The notes under the pieces: model-generated | The model's input: the letters and a program-made list of their open reading frames with translations, nothing else | What the model was told of the DNA's origin: nothing | Database searches by the model: none | Position numbers and translations under genes: made by a program | Source of the DNA: Fulvivirga sp. | GTDB lineage: Bacteria > Bacteroidota > Bacteroidia > Cytophagales > Cyclobacteriaceae | Reading direction: 5' to 3' | Assembly: GCA_028280565.1 (NCBI GenBank) | Contig: JANQLQ010000330.1 | Location: 140,450 to 204,449, forward strand | DNA length: 64,000 nt | In this document: piece after piece, positions 27,711-37,304 of the stretch | How the letters are laid out: each line of letters begins with the position of its first letter | How positions within the stretch are numbered: position 1 is the first letter of the stretch

Positions 27711-29177
27711 TTATTTTACACCATACAGGGCTTTGCCTGCGCCATGATATTTATCACCCTCTACCCAAAACGGGGTGTTGGGATCATTGGCAATCTTTCT
27801 ACATGCCAATACGTAGGCACCAAAGAACTTTTCAAGGTAGTCATAATCCAAGCTACCTGGGTTATCTGCTGCCTGGTGGTAATATTTCAATATTTCTGCA
27901 TCAAAAGCGGTGAACCCTAAACTAAAGGTCGGTGCCGGGATACCCTTCATGGCGAAGTTTACGTTGTCTGACCGGTCAAAGAGGCCATGCTCGGGGGAGG
28001 GATCATCCATGGCACGGAGACCAAATTCTTGACAAGCAGATTTAATATTTTCAGCTGCGGTCGTTCGTCCTAAACCGATGATCGTAGCGATAGAGGTATC
28101 ATTATACCCGCCATTATCGCTATTGAAACAATAAACGGCCTGGTCTAACGGTATAAGAGGGTGGTCTACGTACCATTTGCTGCCTAGAAGGCCTTTTTCT
28201 TCCGCGGTGAATAGAATAAACAGTGCGGAACGTTTCGTAGGATGCTTGGCAATATTTTCGGCGGCACTTAGCACAGTCACAGTGCCTACGGCATTGTCAC
28301 GAGCACCGTTATAGATAGAATCTCCCTTAGCATCCGGCCGCCCTACCCCAATATGATCATAGTGAGCGGAATAAATGACAAATTCATTCTTCAAAACAGG
28401 GTCAGTGCCTTCCACCATTCCTACTACATTTTTAGCACTGATCTCGTTTTTGACCATCCCTGAAATGGATAGTTTGCCCTTTGCTTTTTTCTTTGTCTTT
28501 TTCTCAATAGTGCCACTTTCATCACGTACCCAGAGGTGGAGAAACTCCCCATCGTCACTGGCCTTGGCCGCCAGTTTTCCATTGTTAAAGAAACTCCCAA
28601 ACCTTCCCCATGTGCTTGGATCAAGGGCATTGATTTCAATTAAACCATTCGCACCTTTTTCTATGGCCATTTTTCTTTTCACTGCTGCCATTTCAAAGAG
28701 TGAATTCGGATCTGTCCTTCCCTCTGCTCCTGCCAGTGCCACTACAATTTTACCTTTTACATTTTCTTTGTAGTCTTCTTCCAGGCCATATCCCATAAAG
28801 ACCAGGTCCTTTTCCAGCGTAGTGTTTTGTCCTTTGATCATGATCAACTCGTTGGAAGTAAAATCGTCAATCGTTAGGCTCAATTGTGTTGCCGGCTGGA
28901 CCGATTCCAGCATCACAGGCTGAAAATAACCTTCTACCGCGCCGGTTACAGGCTGCACGCCGTACTTTCTAAATGTATTGGCTAGGTATTGCGCTGCTAT
29001 GTCGATTTCCGCACTCCCCGTTTGCCTGCCACGTAATTCGTCAGAAGCAAGAAAATAAATATGTCCTTTGATGGTATGCTGTGAAAGTGTGGACCGTGTG
29101 AGGTCTGCGTCCGACTGGCCCGGTAAAATGCTGATCCCCGAGGTCACTATGACTGCCGCCAGTAGATATTTTTTCAT
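27711..29177 (-). CDS. M28 family zinc metallopeptidase
   Basis: 488 aa with signal peptide (LLAAVIVTSGISILP). The two-zinc site is visible: YSAHYDHIG (His, Asp), NGARDNAVGTVTVL (bridging Asp), FTAEEKGLLGS (catalytic Glu pair) and FNSDNGGYND (Asp), with a late histidine in PSPEHGLFDRSDN. A PA-type insert precedes the catalytic domain. Secreted aminopeptidase or carboxypeptidase. Confidence 0.9.
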   Translation of the reverse strand: MKKYLLAAVIVTSGISILPGQSDADLTRSTLSQHTIKGHIYFLASDELRGRQTGSAEIDIAAQYLANTFRKYGVQPVTGAVEGYFQPVMLESVQPATQLSLTIDDFTSNELIMIKGQNTTLEKDLVFMGYGLEEDYKENVKGKIVVALAGAEGRTDPNSLFEMAAVKRKMAIEKGANGLIEINALDPSTWGRFGSFFNNGKLAAKASDDGEFLHLWVRDESGTIEKKTKKKAKGKLSISGMVKNEISAKNVVGMVEGTDPVLKNEFVIYSAHYDHIGVGRPDAKGDSIYNGARDNAVGTVTVLSAAENIAKHPTKRSALFILFTAEEKGLLGSKWYVDHPLIPLDQAVYCFNSDNGGYNDTSIATIIGLGRTTAAENIKSACQEFGLRAMDDPSPEHGLFDRSDNVNFAMKGIPAPTFSLGFTAFDAEILKYYHQAADNPGSLDYDYLEKFFGAYVLACRKIANDPNTPFWVEGDKYHGAGKALYGVK

Positions 29178-29254
29178 ATTTTTCTTGGGTTTAGGTTCTA
29201 CTTATGAGTTAAGGTAATTAAATTCTTGCCTCTTTACCAAAAAATGGACTCTGT

Positions 29255-30127
29255 ATGAAAAATATGATATACGCCTTATTCATGGCAATTCCTATGCCGT
29301 CAGCACTGGCACAAGGCCTGCTAAAAGAAACGTTGAAAGTAGAAAGTACGATCTTAGGTACGGAGGTAGCCTACAGTATCTATCTTCCCGAAGGTTATGA
29401 CACCTCGGACCGCAGGTATCCGGTACTTTACTTGCTGCATGGATATACCGACGATGAGACCGGGTGGACACAATTTGGACAGGTTAAAACTATTGCCGAC
29501 CGGTACGCCAACGATACCAGTGTTTCCCCTATGCTTATTGTAATGCCAGATGCCGGGGAAACCTGGTATATCAATAGTCATGATGGAAAAACAAGGTATG
29601 AAGATTTCTTTGTCAAGGAATTCATCCCGTTTATTGACAAAAACTATAATACCCGTCCTGCAAAAGAGTTTAGGGCCATTTCGGGTCTTTCTATGGGAGG
29701 ATACGGAGCGTTAGTCTATGCTTTGAAACACCCAGATCTGTTTAGTGCCTCCGCTCCCCTGAGCGCGGCAGTTTTTACAGGAAAAGAATGGACCGAAATG
29801 AAACAAAAACAATGGGATGATGTCTTCGGGGAGCTCTTCGGCATGGGGCTTATCGGGGAGGATCGCCTCACTAGCCACTACTCTGCTAATGCCCCCTTGC
29901 TGTGGATCAAGAATAAAAAGGCCGAAGAGCTTGACCAAGTGAAGTACTACATCGACTGTGGCGATAAAGACTTTTTGATCAAAGGAAACATGGAGCTCCA
30001 CGCCCTTATGATCGATAAAGACGTCCCGCATGAGTTCCGGGTAAGAGAGGGCGACCATAGTTGGTCCTATTGGAGATCCGCCCTGCCGGAAGTACTAAAA
30101 TTTGTAAGCCAGGGTTTCCATCGATAG
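29255..30127 (+). CDS. Alpha/beta-hydrolase esterase family protein
   Basis: 290 aa with signal peptide. YPVLYLLHGYTDDETGW is the oxyanion region, ISGLSMGGYGALVYAL the nucleophile elbow with Ser146, CGDKDFLIKGN the acid region, and GDHSWSYWRSALPEVL the catalytic histidine. Related to feruloyl/acetyl-xylan esterases and S-formylglutathione hydrolase-like proteins; secreted carbohydrate esterase is likely. The last gene before the tRNA cluster. Confidence 0.85.
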   Translation: MKNMIYALFMAIPMPSALAQGLLKETLKVESTILGTEVAYSIYLPEGYDTSDRRYPVLYLLHGYTDDETGWTQFGQVKTIADRYANDTSVSPMLIVMPDAGETWYINSHDGKTRYEDFFVKEFIPFIDKNYNTRPAKEFRAISGLSMGGYGALVYALKHPDLFSASAPLSAAVFTGKEWTEMKQKQWDDVFGELFGMGLIGEDRLTSHYSANAPLLWIKNKKAEELDQVKYYIDCGDKDFLIKGNMELHALMIDKDVPHEFRVREGDHSWSYWRSALPEVLKFVSQGFHR

Positions 30128-30223
30128 TGGATGCGGCTGGCATTTTCAATAAAAATGAAATGGGATATTGCATTAGTGAAGGGACTTCTATTATATTTGC
30201 ACTCCCTTTTGGGAATCAGCTAT

Positions 30224-30314
<91 letters not shown>

Positions 30315-30360
30315 CGGACTATGCCAAGGCTCACTTGGAAAGTCAGATGCTTAGTGGAGC

Positions 30361-30434
30361 GGTCCGCTAGCTCAACTGGATAGAGCAACTGCCTTCTAAG
30401 CAGTAGGTTCCAGGTTCGAGTCCTGGGCGGATCA
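30361..30434 (+). tRNA. tRNA-Arg (TCT)
   Basis: Acceptor GGTCCGC pairs with GCGGATC (one G-U), D loop AGCTCAACTGGATAGAGC, anticodon arm CTGCCTTCTAAGCAG with TCT, T arm CCAGGTTCGAGTCCTGG. CCA is not encoded. Confidence 0.95.
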
Positions 30435-30450
30435 CACATAATCCATCGTT

Positions 30451-30525
30451 CGGGGTGTAGCGCAGCCCGGTTAGCGCACCTGGTTTGGGACCAGGGGGTC
30501 GCAGGTTCGAATCCTGCCACCCCGA
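30451..30525 (+). tRNA. tRNA-Pro (TGG); island integration target
   Basis: Acceptor CGGGGTG pairs with CACCCCG, anticodon arm CCTGGTTTGGGACCAGG with TGG, T arm GCAGGTTCGAATCCTGC. The last 25 bases of this gene plus the bases just after it occur again at 49176-49203, marking it as the attachment site of the downstream island. The gene itself is intact. Confidence 0.95.
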
Positions 30526-30530
30526 CTACA

Positions 30531-30565
30531 AAAACGGCCTAATTGATAAAATTAGGCCGTTTTTA
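30531..30565 (+). terminator. Rho-independent terminator after tRNA-Pro
   Basis: Arms AAAACGGCCTAAT and ATTAGGCCGTTTT enclose a 7-base loop and end in a T run, 6 bases past the tRNA. It terminates the tRNA operon. The same hairpin recurs at 49205-49240 after the duplicated tRNA end. Confidence 0.85.
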
Positions 30566-30719
30566 TTGACAAAGACAATACATTTCCATGTGTTGTTTTT
30601 GCTGTTTTTGGGCACTTCCTTATGCGAAAACCCTAGTAAAATCGCCTCCTATGCAACAAAATCCCTGTTTTTTATTCCTAGTGGCATGTGTCGTTTTCAT
30701 GTGTCGTTTTCCTCGATTT

Positions 30720-31211
30720 CCAAGCATCTACTTTTCAGCAAATTGCTCGATCATCTTCTCATAGGAAGCATAGTTTTACAAGCTGGTGTGGGAGTTTCTT
30801 AACCTAAAAATCACGGATATTGATAGTGATCGAATGGTGACCAGGGTACGAAAGGGTAAGGGAGGTAAGGATAGATACACGCTATTGAGTAAAGGTCTTC
30901 TCAAGGACTTAAGAGCCTATTACATGGAATATAAGCCAAAAGAATGGCTTTTCGAAGGAGAAAAGGGAGGAAGATACAGTGCAACAAGCGTAGTTAAGGT
31001 AGTAAAAAAGGCGACATCCAGGGCCCGAATGAGTAAGAAAGTGGTTCCCCATACCTTGAGACATAGCTTTGCAACACATTTGTTAGCACCAGGGACTGAT
31101 TTAAGGTATATTCAAACCTTATTGGGGCATAATAGTACTCATACTACTGAAATCTATACGCAAGTAGCCAATCCTATTTTGAGCGGTATTGAAAATCCCC
31201 TAGATTCGTAA
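30720..31211 (+). pseudogene. Decayed XerD-like tyrosine recombinase, leader copy 1
   Basis: A C-terminal catalytic domain is open from 30786: NLKITDIDSDRMVTRVRKGKGGKDRY, then [11 protein letters not shown] (box II HxLRH), LGHNSTHTTEIYTQV (GHxxxxxTxxxY, Tyr nucleophile) and a tail ending ENPLDS. Upstream coding signal (FSKLLDHLL...QAGVGVS) is in a different frame near 30800, and the N-terminal SAM-like domain is missing. The stretch between boxes I and II lacks the 16-20 residue insertion that marks IntI. A close relative is at 49283. 30566-30719 holds no gene; it has CATGTGTCGTTTT direct repeats. Confidence 0.75.
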
Positions 31212-31224
31212 GGGTATAGTGGAA

Positions 31225-31262
31225 GTAACGACACCGGGGGTGTTGTTACTCCGATGTTAGCC
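31225..31262 (+). other. attI-like recombination site, copy 1
   Basis: Hairpin arms GTAACGACACC and GGTGTTGTTAC lie 14 bases past the recombinase stop and are followed by CCGAT and then GTTAGCC, a GTTRRRY core. The matching site after leader copy 2 (49784-49821) is alike up to the G of GTT and differs just beyond. That is what insertion of different cassettes at G^TT of one attI would leave. Called attI-like because activity cannot be seen. Confidence 0.6.
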
Positions 31263-31670
31263 GGCATAAAGATCAATATTATCAGAACTTTTATCGAACA
31301 ACTGTATTATCGAACATATAAATTCCTCAAGCGCAACTCTCCAAGTGCGTTAGGAATAGAGAAATCAGTTGCTTCTAGCCTTATTGCCTTTCTATTTTTA
31401 CTGAAAATACTTAGTATATATTTTCTGATATCAGTACTTATCTTAGGTTTTATTTATATCTCAGAAATACTTTTCTTAGTCATATGGGTAGTATTAACAA
31501 CAGCATCCTATTTTTACTTTCAGAAGATAAATAGTGCCAGAATTGTGAATAAATTCTCCAAAATGACAGACAAACGACGGCATGGAAGACTGACCTATCT
31601 GTTTTATGTAATTTCTGTAATCGCGCTTTTCTTATATTCTTCTTACTACTCATTCAACTCGATAGGATAA
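31254..31670 (+). CDS. Cassette gene: predicted membrane protein
   Basis: 138 aa. The ATG overlaps the attI-like core (ATG-TTA-GCC), so the site itself would supply the start codon unless a later start is used. Two clusters of hydrophobic segments: IAFLFLLKILSIYFLISVL with ISEILFLVIWVVLTTASY, and a C-terminal LFYVISVIALFLYSSYY. No recognised family. First cassette of the array; its attC follows 6 bases after the stop. Confidence 0.5.
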   Translation: MLAGIKINIIRTFIEQLYYRTYKFLKRNSPSALGIEKSVASSLIAFLFLLKILSIYFLISVLILGFIYISEILFLVIWVVLTTASYFYFQKINSARIVNKFSKMTDKRRHGRLTYLFYVISVIALFLYSSYYSFNSIG

Positions 31671-31675
31671 ACGCC

Positions 31676-31912
31676 AGCTAACAATACGATATAGCGCATG
31701 GCCTTACTTAGCCTCCTGCCAAAAAACTGCTAAATATTCCACTTATCTGCCGCCAGGAAAATGAGGTGCTTTCTACTGCCTTCTGCCCGTGGGAGTTTTT
31801 AATCTGGAATGGCGCAGTGCGTATCTGATACTTTGAATGCTCCGGCAGATAAGCTACTTTTATCGTAATTAATTAAGCTCAGTGGCCACGGCACCATATC
31901 TTGGCGTTAGGT
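31676..31912 (+). repeat. attC-like site, long type (237 bp)
   Basis: Left box AGCTAAC and right box GTTAGGT bound an imperfect palindrome: outer arms GATATAGCGCATGGCC and GGCCACGGCACCATATC, inner arms TTATCTGCCG and CGGCAGATAA. A second copy of this long type is at 44132-44367 with the same arms but different boxes. Confidence 0.8.
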
Positions 31913-31942
31913 TTCATGCCGAGACGTAGAACCAACCGCGCA

Positions 31943-32003
31943 TTCAGGCACGTTTGGTTTTGCCTGCGCTCAACTCTAACTTAAAAAACCAAAAGAGCCT
32001 GAA
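31943..32003 (+). repeat. Inverted repeat before the GHKL ATPase gene
   Basis: TTCAGGCACGTTTGGTTTT and AAAACCAAAAGAGCCTGAA form an imperfect hairpin 27 bases upstream of the ATG. It has no attC core boxes. It may be a leader hairpin of the ATPase mRNA or a relic. Nothing else is seen in 31913-32029. Confidence 0.4.
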
Positions 32004-32029
32004 TTTTCCTTACCCTTAGAGCCTACAAA

Positions 32030-35000
32030 ATGAATGAAGATTCTCTAATTAGTAAAACTGCTTCTGACACTTCACTCTCTTATGAAGACCAGTCAGAATT
32101 GAACGATATGAAGCAGCATGCTGATAAGATCATTCAGGGAATAAAGAAACTTGAAGAAAATGATGCCGAAAGAGCAATTTGGGAGTTATTTCAGAACGCA
32201 GTTGATTTAAGTCCAGAATGTGAAGTAACAATCAAAGTAACCAATGATATGCTTCAATTCTCACATAATGGAGTACCATTCACACCAATGACTTTAGACT
32301 GTTTATTTAAACAGGTCAGCTCCAAAACTCTAGAAGAGAGAAAATTAACTTTTGACGATGATCCTGTTGGACAGTATGGGACAGGATTTATCACAACTCA
32401 TTCTTTTGGAAAAGAAATTAAAATTGATGGGGCTTTGGTAAAAGGTTCAGGCTACATCCTACTCCAGGATTTTATCATTGACCGGCATACAGATAACTGG
32501 AAGGAATTGGGTGAACGAATTCGAGAACTCAAGAAGTCAGTAAGTAACCTTTTAAATAATGGGTTGGTTTCAAATCCACCATATCCTCCAACTACTTTTA
32601 CATATAAAACGGTCACACAACATAATCGTGATTGCGCTGAAAAAGCCATTGCCTCCCTGAGAACTATCCTACCTTACGTAATCACTATAAATCCAAGGTT
32701 AAAACTGGTTACCATAGAGGATAAGAACGGTCAAAAAACAGTTTACCAAAAGAAAAATTCATCTGTCGATGAATTATTAAACTATACTTCAATTTCAGTT
32801 AATGGCTCCCTAAACACTATTTATTTCTTGAAACCAGATGATGATCGATTTACAGTAATTCTACCATTCATTGATAAATTGACTGCAAGTGACCTAAGTG
32901 ATGAATTGCCTCGGCTTTTCCTATTCTATCCACTTATCGGGTCGCAAAATTTTGGAATAAATTATATCATTCATTCTCGTCATTTCCAGCCCACCGAACC
33001 AAGAGATGGTCTTTACCTAAATTCTGAAAATGAAGAAAATCAAAAAGAGGAAGAAGCTAATCAGACTCTAATCAAGAATGCATCGCAACTGATTTTTGAT
33101 TTTATCAAATCGCAATCTTCCATTATTAAAAATCCGATCAAGCTAGCTAAAATCAATTTCAAAATTGATAGCGATAAGCCTCTTCTTAATCAATATTTTC
33201 GAGACCTGAAATCTATCTGGATCAACGAGTTCAAGTCATTTCCTATCGTTGAAACGCAGCAAGGTAACCTTTCACCATCGGAATCAATTTTCATTCGTGC
33301 TTCACTACTTCAAAGTGATACAGCTTTTGATTCAATTTATTGTTTGGTTAGCCATTTTTGGAAAAATACCCCTATCAAGCACCTAGTTAAGGAATGGACC
33401 ACACGCATTGATGAATGGCAAATAGAGGAACTTAATTACGTTGATTTCAAAGAATTAGCTCAAAAACTACAAGAGGCAGGAAGCCTACAAACTATTCAGC
33501 GTTCCGATGAACTACAAATCTTTTATAGTTACTTGATTGATGAAGGGCATGGAGAACTTTTCAATACTTTCAGATTACTCCCAAATATCAAAGGTGATTT
33601 CAGACTTTTGTCAGGTTTAAACAAAAATGTTAGCCTACCTGATATACTAATTGAAATCGCAGATGAAATCATGCCAGATATTCCTAAACGGCATATCCAT
33701 TCTGATTTTCAATTTCAATTAGAACTCACAATATATACCCGAAAAAATTATACCTCTGATATAAATAACGCGATTGCCGAGAAAATCAAAGACAATACAC
33801 TTAGTAAGGATGTCAGTCCAGAATTCTTACAATCACTGATAAAGTATTGCAAGGTTGTATCGTCAGTAGATTCTTCAAGTGTCCCCATAAAGATGGTTAA
33901 GTCCATTTGCGAATACTATTCTCATGAAGATTCACTTATTGAGATTCCTTCAATCAAGGAAGATGAATTAGATGTACGGTCTCCTCAAAGAAAATTAATT
34001 CGCATGTTTCTTAATGATTTAAGCTGTGAATCAGCTGACTGGGTAGTTGAAAAAAACCAATTTCTGAAAACAGTCCTTGAGACCGGTGCTTCCTACTATG
34101 ACTTTGAAGATATGTTTAAAACTCTTGCAGTTTTTCCAAATCAACTCAATGAACTGACAGTTCAATCTTATCTTCAAATTGATGGTGGAATCCCTGAGGA
34201 AATAAAAGACCTCTTTGATCAAGTAGTAAAACCAGATTTCCCAATACGCGCTAATTTGATCAGCGATAATTTTCAACAATACTTAAAAAATAAAGATAGG
34301 AGAACCGTTAGAAGCCTAACTGAAAAAATCGAAAGTGAATTCTTTGAAAATCATGATTTCAAATCCATCAATGATCACCGGTACAAAAAAGAAATTCTTG
34401 AATTAATTGATGAAATTAAATCTACATCTGAATATGAAAAGTACTTTCCTATCTTATTCAGTAAAAGATCATCCATACTAGTTGAACTAGCTGATGGGAA
34501 AGACACATTTTCAATCCTTAGTCTAGATGCTTCCAGAATTAAGAAACTAGCTGAACTAGGAAAAAATCCGGACTTAGATGAAATCATTAAACTTGGTCAA
34601 GAGGCATTAGTCCAGAAACAACAAGATGACGCCAATTTTCAACATAAGTACACCATCGGTACCCATATTGAAAAGATACTACGAGAACGTCTTTCTAACC
34701 AGATTTCAGGAATAATTAAAGCCGAAGTAAAGGATGTTCAAGACGGTCAAGACATTGTAATTAGTCTCGATGATAATCCTGTTTATTTTATTGAAGTAAA
34801 ATCACGTTGGGATGTTAATAATTCTGTTAGGATGTCGAAAAATCAAACTTTACGAGCAAATGAACATCAAACTAATTATTCTCTCTGTTCCGTTGATATG
34901 ACGAAATATGAGGGCTCCAATAAGTACAAAGTTTCGGACATTGAAGAAATCAGAAGCTCTATTCGCTTTAATAATGATATTGGATCGAAAGTGGGGCATT

Positions 35001-35149
35001 TAATTGATGTTCTGAACCAAGCAAATGAACCCAATACAATACATCTTGATGGTGATTTCCGAATCCTTGTGCCTCAATCATATATTGAAGGGGGCATGAC
35101 CCTTAAAGATTTTGAAACACATTTAATTTCAGCCTTAAGCGCTCAATAG
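32030..35149 (+). CDS. Cassette gene: GHKL ATPase with C-terminal nuclease-like (DUF3883/NOV-type) domain
   Basis: 1039 aa. N-terminal sacsin-like GHKL ATPase: AIWELFQNAVDLS (N box, near residue 50), VTNDMLQFSHNGVPF (G1-like) and DPVGQYGTGFITTHSFGKE (G2 lid, near residue 115). A long helical middle has no motif I know. The C-terminus, from about residue 885, has GQDIVISLDD and VYFIEVKSRW, the D...ExK core of PD-(D/E)XK folds as in DUF3883/NOV C-terminal domains. Such ATPase-nuclease proteins are common in phage-defence islands; that role here is inferred. It is unusually large for a cassette, and its attC is interrupted by a group II intron. Confidence 0.7.
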   Translation: MNEDSLISKTASDTSLSYEDQSELNDMKQHADKIIQGIKKLEENDAERAIWELFQNAVDLSPECEVTIKVTNDMLQFSHNGVPFTPMTLDCLFKQVSSKTLEERKLTFDDDPVGQYGTGFITTHSFGKEIKIDGALVKGSGYILLQDFIIDRHTDNWKELGERIRELKKSVSNLLNNGLVSNPPYPPTTFTYKTVTQHNRDCAEKAIASLRTILPYVITINPRLKLVTIEDKNGQKTVYQKKNSSVDELLNYTSISVNGSLNTIYFLKPDDDRFTVILPFIDKLTASDLSDELPRLFLFYPLIGSQNFGINYIIHSRHFQPTEPRDGLYLNSENEENQKEEEANQTLIKNASQLIFDFIKSQSSIIKNPIKLAKINFKIDSDKPLLNQYFRDLKSIWINEFKSFPIVETQQGNLSPSESIFIRASLLQSDTAFDSIYCLVSHFWKNTPIKHLVKEWTTRIDEWQIEELNYVDFKELAQKLQEAGSLQTIQRSDELQIFYSYLIDEGHGELFNTFRLLPNIKGDFRLLSGLNKNVSLPDILIEIADEIMPDIPKRHIHSDFQFQLELTIYTRKNYTSDINNAIAEKIKDNTLSKDVSPEFLQSLIKYCKVVSSVDSSSVPIKMVKSICEYYSHEDSLIEIPSIKEDELDVRSPQRKLIRMFLNDLSCESADWVVEKNQFLKTVLETGASYYDFEDMFKTLAVFPNQLNELTVQSYLQIDGGIPEEIKDLFDQVVKPDFPIRANLISDNFQQYLKNKDRRTVRSLTEKIESEFFENHDFKSINDHRYKKEILELIDEIKSTSEYEKYFPILFSKRSSILVELADGKDTFSILSLDASRIKKLAELGKNPDLDEIIKLGQEALVQKQQDDANFQHKYTIGTHIEKILRERLSNQISGIIKAEVKDVQDGQDIVISLDDNPVYFIEVKSRWDVNNSVRMSKNQTLRANEHQTNYSLCSVDMTKYEGSNKYKVSDIEEIRSSIRFNNDIGSKVGHLIDVLNQANEPNTIHLDGDFRILVPQSYIEGGMTLKDFETHLISALSAQ

Positions 35150-35304
35150 TGGACAAAAGCCATCCCAGTCAACCATACACATTGTCAGGTCACGCCAGCC
35201 AACCCTCAAACCAAAACCTGCCAAAGAGTATGGCTGCTCCAATCGCGCGGACGAACGAACTAACAAGAACGGAGAAACTGGACGGAGAAAAGCACGAAAA
35301 CCTA

Positions 35305-37186
35305 ATCGAGTAGACGGCCGTGAGCTATAAGCCCACGGTGCGCCTCTCACACCACCCAGCGTACGGGTCTCGTACTGGGCGGTTCATTGGATCTTAGGTA
35401 TCGTTTTAAGGTAGTAATCAAGCATAGGTTCGTATCCTTTTCTTCTAAGTCTGACCACGGTGATGGTCGTTCTGAGTATGGGGCTCTGGGCTACTGCCCA
35501 TCCGCCCATTCTGGTGCGACTCCACGCGTAGGCCTGTCCTTGTTTGATTCCCAAACGTATGAGGTTTTTCCTCTTTCGCTCTGGCTTCTTCCAGTCTGCC
35601 CAAATACAGTACCTCATCCGATTCCTTAACCACTCATCGAGTGCTTTTAGCTTAGCATGGATGCTGGCCAGGCGATAATTGTTTACCCACCCTTTCCACA
35701 CTTCGGCTAGTTTTCTGAGGCGTTCCTCCAGGCTGTACGGTTTGGTTTTCTTGGTAAGTAGCTTGAGTTTTCGTTTGAGTGACTCCCAACTTCCTTTCTT
35801 TGCAACCAGTTGATACTGTCCCTTCATTCCTTCCTGGTAGATCGGAACGAACCCATGTCCGAGTAGCTCGAAATTATTGGGTCTGCGTATACCGCTTTTC
35901 TCCCTGTTGATCGGTAGTCGAAGTTTATCCCTTAAGTAGACAAAGATTTCGTTACCGATCTAGACGGGCTTCTGATTTGGACTTCGTGTAAATACTAAAG
36001 TCATCGGCATAGCGTACATAATGAACCCCTTTTCGCGCTATTTCTTTATCCAACTCGTCAAGAATGATGTTGGATAGTAATGGACTAAGTGGGCTTCCTT
36101 GAGGCACTCCTTTGCGACGCTTTCGCAGCTTTCCATCTACTTGGATGGGTGCACGTAGCCATTTTCGGATGAGCCTCATGGTGTAAGGACATTTCACTTT
36201 GTTGTAAATCAGTTGTAATAGTATAGCATGGTCTACTTGATCAAAGAACCCCTTCAAGTCAATATCGACAATCTCCTGGTAACCATCATTGATGTACCTC
36301 AGGGCTTTTGATACTGCCTTGTGGATGTTTTTGTTAGGCCGGAAGCCATAGCTAAACTCTTCGAACTGTAATTCGAATTTAGTGTTCAGCACTTGACTTA
36401 CCGCTTGTTGTAGCCATCTATCTGTTACTGTAGGGATACCTAGAATTCTAGTCTTTCCCTTGCTTTTTGGTATTGCTACCCCTCTGATAGGTTGGGGAAC
36501 GTAACGCTTGTTAATGATAGCGTGTATGAGCTGTTTTCGGTTAGCTTCTATAAAAGGTACCAACTCCGCTACAGTCATTCGGTCTATCCCCGCTGCCCCT
36601 TCGTTACGCACTACCTGTTGGTAGGCTTTGTGAAGGTTCTTTGGTTTGAGTACGTTCTCTATCATAGGTAAAACTTTTCCTTTGTCTGCTTAAGACCAGG
36701 CTAGCTGTGCCTCCTAATCGAATTAAGACGCGATTCAATGTTCAGTCCTTCATTCGCTTGTAAGACTTCCGGCTTTATCCTTATTGGTGTCGGCTTGTAG
36801 CCACTAACTACTATGACCTCTGCTGACTTCTATGCCTGACCAACAAGTGGTTGCATAGATCTCCTCAGGTAAGGGCATCTTCTTTCCTCCGATATCTGTC
36901 ACATCTACTTATATCGCTTTCACCCTTCGGCGTTTTGGACCTCACAATGATGTGCTTGCTCATCCAGCTTTATAAGCCTCAATATGTGGTTCCTGTTCAG
37001 CCTGCCCTCAACTCGATTGGGGGTCAGAACCGGATTTTGCAGTCTCGCTTCCTTCAGTCACAGTTTCACAACTGGCAACCTTGCGACTTACTAGTGATTC
37101 GAGGCGTTACCCCCGCACACAAGGGACTCGCACCCTCAAGATTAATTCTTATCTTCGATAAGTAAAGATGCCCATGCTGGGCACAC
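35305..37186 (-). mobile_element. Group IIC-attC intron with ORF (1.88 kb)
   Basis: On the minus strand it begins GTGTGCCCAGCATGGGCA (5' GTGYG consensus, exon-binding hairpin) at 37186 and ends at 35305 after domain V (GAACCGCCCAGTACG ... GGTGGTGTGAG, about 35345-35385) and a domain VI hairpin (CCGTGGGC ... AGCTCACGG). Removing it rejoins ACCTA to ACATACACTAAAATG, restoring an attC left box ACCTAAC. It therefore sits in an attC, on the bottom strand, after ATGT and before TAG, as known for IIC-attC introns (TTGT/T). The RT ORF inside is frameshifted. Confidence 0.85.
35384..36665 (-). pseudogene. Group IIC intron reverse transcriptase/maturase, frameshifted
   Basis: Start ATG 36665. RT blocks are visible: IDRMTVAELVPFIEANR, DIDLKGFFDQVDHAILL (block 3-4), GVPQGSPLSPLLSNI, and the catalytic HYVRYADDFSIY. 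The frame closes at 35952 just after KSEARL; shifting one base continues directly into NEIFVYLRDKLRLP and the maturase X domain (WKGWVNNYRLASIHAKL) to 35384, with no DNA endonuclease domain, as in class C. One inserted base near 35955 explains the break, so the protein would be inactive unless recoded. The stop overlaps domain V. Confidence 0.85.
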
Positions 37187-37298
37187 ACATACACTAAAAT
37201 GAATATGCGAACTGTGCTATTTGAAATGACCGAGCGAAATAGAAACTACCCTAAACCTAGTAACTGGAGCGCATACTCATTTTAGCTAGTCGTTAGCT
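37187..37298 (+). repeat. attC-like site, beta type, split by intron
   Basis: The left box is completed by ACCTA at 35300-35304 on the far side of the intron. The palindrome arms CACTAAAATGAATATGCG and GCGCATACTCATTTTAG match sites at 45081 and 59495. Right box GTTAGCT at 37292. This is the attC of the GHKL ATPase cassette. Confidence 0.8.
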
Positions 37299-37304
37299 GT
37301 AATT

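Noticed and set aside
35384..36665. Retron or diversity-generating RT
   Set aside because: Maturase X domain, intron RNA ends and the attC target identify a group IIC intron protein.
35387..37165. Plus-strand frames within the first intron
   Set aside because: They are antisense to the RT gene or to ribozyme domains; codon content and position give no support.
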